From the NCBI RefSeq assembly GCF_901709675.1, contig NC_051094.1:1592501-1656500 (forward strand): 64,000 bases of DNA, written 5' to 3'. Shown here piece after piece: positions 53,201 to 59,200 of this stretch; within the stretch, counting starts at the first letter, position 1, and every line of letters begins with the position of its first letter. Under the pieces are notes generated by a model. The model did no database searches and was not told the DNA's origin. It saw nothing but the letters and a program-made list of their open reading frames with translations. Position numbers and translations under genes: made by a program. Source of the stretch: Syngnathus acus (Eukaryota > Chordata > Actinopteri > Syngnathiformes > Syngnathidae).

Positions 53201-56200
53201 CAATTTTAGCACAGCAGTCACGTTTGATTCCAACTAGGCCACTGGCGGAGCTAGAGGAGGGCTGCGGGGGCACTTTCCCCCCTCCTCCCGAAATATGACC
53301 TTTGGGTATTTTCTGTTTTTTACAGGATTTTTTCCTCACATTCACCTCTGTTTCTGTAGGAAACACATAATGTATGTTTATCAGCGTTTTATGCAGAATT
53401 GTTGGGGTTTGTAAATTAAAAAAAAATGTTTTGGAAAACCCCCTTGTCTCGCAGCCCCCATAGAAAAAAATGCTAGCTCAATGCTAGTGTCAATGGGCAA
53501 TATATATTACAGAAGATCTCCGCTTTGTCATATTTATTAAGTAAGGCAAAGAGAGAAGGATGTGATTTGAGGTTAAAGCAACTCTCAAAATGGCTCTGTG
53601 CTTTCAGCAATAGATATAGGACAGATATTTGAGTCCATTGTAATTGACTTTGTCCTCAGTGTCCGCTCTTGGTTGGCTCCAGGCTTTAGGTCAGGGAAGA
53701 ACAAAATGTCCTTGCAAAGTTTTTTTCGATGGATGCGCCATCATGGAAGAGAGGCACGTGACGGCATTGCACATATTTTTTTCCATTGGTAAATATTTAA
53801 TCAGGCATCTGAGCGGGTTTTCCACAAGTTAGCGCCGAGCGCAACGCGGTTAGCCTGTTTGTGCGTACGCTGTGCCTTTATGCATCGGCATCACTTTTAA
53901 CAAGCGCTGCCTCCCCTGTCCTTCTTGATGAGAGCACTCCCGCGGTGAACTTGGAACAACGCGCTTGGAAAGCAAACGGCTTCAGTCTTAAAGTAATTCC
54001 TTCGAATTCATGTCACACTTTCAAACATATGACGCAAACCTCGGACGCAAACGGCTCACCAAAGAGATCCCTTGATTTTTCTCTCGCTTGCCCGATGAGA
54101 GTTAATTGATGTCAAGGAGTTTGTGATACCCAAAGGAAATCATGTCAGTTTGACTTAGAGTTGTTTAGTATCTTAATATTTGAGAGATTTTCCATCGACC
54201 TTTGATATACACTACGCAACATTATATTCTATTTTTAGCATGTGCCAAAATATGAGTGAGGTGCTTGCGAGTAACATTTGATTTAATACACTGAATATAA
54301 TATATATATATATATCTTACATTCATAAGGGTAGTCATCATGATATGTCTAGAGTATATCTGTTAGAACTGAACTTATTTCGACCTCAGATAATATTAAA
54401 GTCAGTGGTTTGTTTGCTATTATTATTCAGAATCTGTATAAATTTTAAATGTAAAAAAAAAAAAAAAGCCTACAGTTGCTTTTATTATGAACATCAGTAC
54501 TCTACTGTACTATTATATACCGTCTTCCCATACCAGCCATACTTTAGCACATCTTACTTCCAATAACCAAGATTGAATGTCCTTTTATTTGACTGCAGTC
54601 ACAAATCTGGAGCTCCCCCGACTGAGCGGGTAGTTACTATAACATATCGCCACAACACATTGCGCAGTTGCAGTCCATTAAAATGCACGATGCCGCACTC
54701 GTTAGGCGGGCTTATTACACGATCTGTCGGAATGATTCAAGCCGTGCACTCTCGTCTCAGGTGCTGGGATTTGTCATACCCGTCGAACAGGGGCTGCTGC
54801 ACCTTTACCAAGCGGAGTTCATTTGATTAGCTTTGTCGCTGGAAAAATAAAACAGGATGAGACAGATGGACTGACAGGTCTTTTTTTTTGGAGTGGGCCT
54901 CTTTGGAGAGTCATCTCAGCGACACGAGTTTGGGCTATAATGTCAAACTGCCTTGCATCAACATCCGGCGAGAAGGGACGCAAACCGAGTCAAAGAGGAG
55001 CCCATCGTTTTGCTTTGTGTCGGCGTATACGTAATCATGTTTTGAGAGTTACTCAGCAAGACCAGGTGTGCAAATCAAGCTTATCTAATAGCTGTGGGGC
55101 TTGCGAGTGGGTTCCATTATAGGAACAGGTTGCCTGTCTCCATATGTGCGCGGCGAGTGGGGAAGCTGGGAAAACAAGGATCTCCGTGGCGCTTTGTGTT
55201 ATTACTACCTCCCGCCTCAGCCATTCTCGTTTGAAGACAGGAAATAGGAGTCCGAGGGGCATGTGGCAGCGGTTTATACTTCACTGACCTCTGACCTATC
55301 CTATCCACCCCGCTCGCTCTCTCACACCTCTCCCCCGTGTACCTCGGAGGTAAAAAACGTCTCGATCCGGGATGGGATGGGCAAGCACAATAGACTGGAT
55401 GCTCTGAGATTTTTGTTTGAGCGAGCAATGAAAAGCAGATGGAATGATGGGAAGCTGGGAAAGAAAAATAACTCCTTTGCTTTGGACCAATTATATCTGT
55501 TTGTCTTGGGTGGTCTGTCCCACGGTTCATTATTATTATTATTATTTTTTTTTTTACGTTATCAGGTCATAGAGAGCAGAATTGCGTCGTCAATGATAAT
55601 GATGTCACCGTGACATCATCACAGCGTGCCGGGCAGTTGCACAATGGGGCTCACCCCGATTTTGGCAGCACCGAGAGAGAGGGAGCCGTAAAAAAAAAAA
55701 AAAAAGAGCTCAAAGATTGATGTTTCCATTTGGCTTTCTGCTCAATTCTGCCATTCTATTAACATATTCAAATTGTCTGCCGGAGCTTTTGAAAGCATTT
55801 TGATTTGTTCTGCCGACTTTGTATCTCTATTAGGGCCTGGAAGGAACACAGTCAATCGGAGCAGGATATCCGGCGATTTGGCTCGCCTTCACCGCGTATT
55901 GTTTGCACTAAAGATGCCTTTGCCCAGCCTCTCTCCTTTTCTCTTTGCTCCCTGCTCCCTTCCATCTCTTCCCCGTCGCACACTGCCCGCTTATTCCTCC
56001 CTTGCCCACAAGCCTATCTGTGCCTTTGCAGGACTCGGAGAGAAAGGGCTTCATGAACAAGATTTATGCCATTCAGGACGTGTGTATCAGCGTGCAGAAT
56101 GCGCTGGATGAAGTGGCCTCCTATGGCGAGAGGATAAAGAAGTGAGTCGTAAGCCTGCTCTTCGGCGCCCGGCCCGCTGCGCTTTGTGCTGCGCTCCACA

Positions 56201-59200
56201 CGTCCCGGTGTTTTCCGCCAGTGCCAGGTCGCCCCACTTTGCCTTGCCAGCCCGATTAGAACGTATGCCTCGGAAACGGCGCCAGCGTGACAAAACAGAT
56301 GATCCTCCGTCCTCTTGAATCATATACTGCTTGAACACACCGACGCCCCCCCCCAGCCTGTCAATATTTTCTCACGACCCTTTTCCTCTCTTTCCAGCAC
56401 TTTTAATTGGACTGTGCCTTTCCTAAGCTGGCTGGCCATCGTCGCTCTTGGAATGGCCACCGTCATTGTTTACTTCATCCCGCTCAGATACATTGTGCTA
56501 GCCTGGGGTAAGCTACATTCACAAGCGGCCTTCATATGCAAGGAATGTATAAATGTCTCTGTGTTATAATACTGAGAACACAAACGGTGAAGCAACACAT
56601 GTAGAGCGATCACATAGATATCCTCTGTGTAGAACTATGAATAAAATGTGTCTCTTCCCATACAGGAGTGAATAAATTCACCAAGAAGCTGCGAGACCCT
56701 TACACCATTGACAACAACGAGATCTTGGACTTTTTGTCCCGAGTGCCCTCTGATGTCCAAGTGGTGGGTCAACCTTCTCTCATCTTTGCTCTCTTATTGA
56801 ACGCGAGCTGCCATTTTTTTTTAAATTCACTTTTTTTTTTTGTAAGGATGTAATCAAATAGGATTTAGTTTCAATACCATAACAAGGCTGATTGGTTTAA
56901 AATTATACACTCACAAAGCTCGTTAGCGAGTTGCTGTTTGTAATTGTTTTTTGGTCTCTGAAGTATAAATCAACATGTGTTTTTTTTTTTTCCCCCACAT
57001 AAACGAAGAGATCAGATTTCCTTGTCGCTAAAAACTACAAATGTGTTTTAGGGACGTCACAAAATGCAGTTTAAAGTGCAATTAAGCAGCAGCTTGTGAA
57101 AGTGCAACAGAATGCGTCGTATCCGCTGTGCCCCGCTGTGCCCCGCTGTGCCCTGCTGTGCCCGCGTGCACAAACACACACAGACACACACGGGTCTGAT
57201 GACCAATCAATCCCCTTGCCCCATCAGCACGGCCAACTTCCTCTTTGATGGCTTGCCGTCTTTCATCTTTACAAGGTCATATTCCTCGCTCCTCCGCAAG
57301 ACCCCCTGCGCTTTCCGCAATTCGTCCCTTGCGCGACTTTACGGTGCTGCGTGTACACTTTTTTTTTTTTTTGGTCACGGGGAGCTGTTGCAGTTATTTG
57401 CACGAGGCAGGTAGCCGTCACATTAAATTAGCCCAAGCTGTCCCCTCTGGTGAAGTGCAACCACCTGACACACCTTGAGCCTAAAGGGAGAGGGATGTAA
57501 AGGGGCACAAGCCCAGCAGGGACCAGGTCTTTACAAGGACCCTAATGAGGGCCTGCTGGATGGGGGCTCTGGGGGTTGGGGGCCATTTGGTCTGGTTGGT
57601 GCACATGGCGTTATCGTTGTGTCAGCTGTTATCATTTCAGTGTCACAGAAATTCCTTATTTGGAATGTGTTATGTGAAAAAAAAACACTGCCTACTAGTG
57701 ATGAGATAATGAAGCTTCAAATTTGCTTCATGAACCATTTTTTTTTTTACTCTTCGAGAAGGTATGCTCTTTTCTGGCGTCACAAATGACTGACACAAAG
57801 CCGCATAATAACTCCAGCAAATACTCATATAAGTCGAGATCTCTAGTGGGATGTAGCGGCCGCAACAGACGGCCTGACATTCTTTTATCACCTTTTCCTA
57901 AAGTTTCTCTGTGGCTAGCAAGACTGGCTTATGTCGCTAATACATTTTATAGCCGCCGCGTCTACCAAAGAAATGGATTTAGATACAGTACAAGCATATG
58001 CCGTCTTTACGGACATGATCCGGGAGTTCGTGTCCTCTCAAACGTGGCCGAAGCGAGCACCTTTATGGACTTACGTCTTCTCTACCTGACGTTTGGGAGG
58101 TGTCTGTGCAATATTATGCTTTACGACACCATTAGCCGCGTGAGCTGGGGAGTGCCCAATGCAATTAGCATGCCAAGTGGCCATTTATGATTGGTGTAAA
58201 GGTGCTCCATCAGGCCCCAGTACAAAAATAAGCACGGGTTCCAATTTAGCGCCTAATGAACAGCAGGGAGTTAGGTTAATATTTTTAGACAACATTTATA
58301 GACGGGATTAAACCCTCAGCGTGTATAAACGGGTCAAAGGCGGGATAGTTAACGTGGATGACGTGTTGCCAGATGCTAGGTGCTAAGTCCACTAGGGGGG
58401 CTCGTTCACCTTTGCTTTGTCCTTATTTGATCATTTAAAACTTTTTTTTGTGTGTGGCGTGAAGCTAAAAGTACTGTCTTGAATCTCAATTATTTTTATT
58501 ATTATTATTATTTCATTTAGCTATATTTGAGTGTAAACCAAAACCCATAAAACTCTTAATATAGATCAATATATTGCTTATGTTTGTTAAAAAATATATG
58601 AGAAGTTTTTTTGATATAATAATCATAATAATAATAATAATTAATTAAATCAATATATTGCTTATGTTTGTTAAAAAATATATGAGAAAAAAGTTTGAAA
58701 TAATAATAATAATATTAAATTAAATTAATAATAGATCAATATATTGCTTATGTTTGTTAAAAGATATATGAGAAAATATTTTGATACAGAGTCATTCAAA
58801 TGTGTTTCCCAACATCACTTCATTCACCCACTTGCATTTGAGTTTTGGCATTTTTGTTCTCTCACCGCCAACCGCCCACCTACCTGACTTTTTACCTCGT
58901 CCTGCCCACATTGGCATCATGAAAACACTGGCAAAGGTTCAATGTAAGAGACAGTGGGTGAGGTTGCGGGACGCTTTGCGGGTAACACCGTTAAGCGCGG
59001 CACAGTACACGGCGCCCCTTCAGCCGAGCGCACTTGAAAGACTGTTTTGCACTTGTACTGTCAACATTGGGGAGAGAGAGGAGCGAGGGTGGGGCGGCCT
59101 TTGAGCACTGCTGGGTCTTTACCCAGCGCCTCTCTTGTTGTCTGTGTTCCCCTTCAAGCTTCCCTCTCACGCTACCAAATTGCTTGTATGTGCTCGCCGC

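Larger units (their letters stand above)
45475..56031 (+). other. mctp1 intron 17 (10.6 kb)
   Basis: The largest intron. It contains a repeat end at 47551, a TA-flanked MITE at 52232-52404, a dispersed repeat at 53240-53305, a GCC repeat at 50454-50469, G runs at 46206-46217 and 51506-51517, A/T runs (50690-50727, 53030-53044, 54450-54466, 55689-55705), a TA tract at 54300-54316 and a GC-richer area at 54570-55280. No gene accepted. Confidence 0.85.

Noticed and set aside
57723-58190. Plus-strand open frame of 155 codons in intron 20
   Set aside because: It starts within a fold-back repeat arm and has no recognisable domain.
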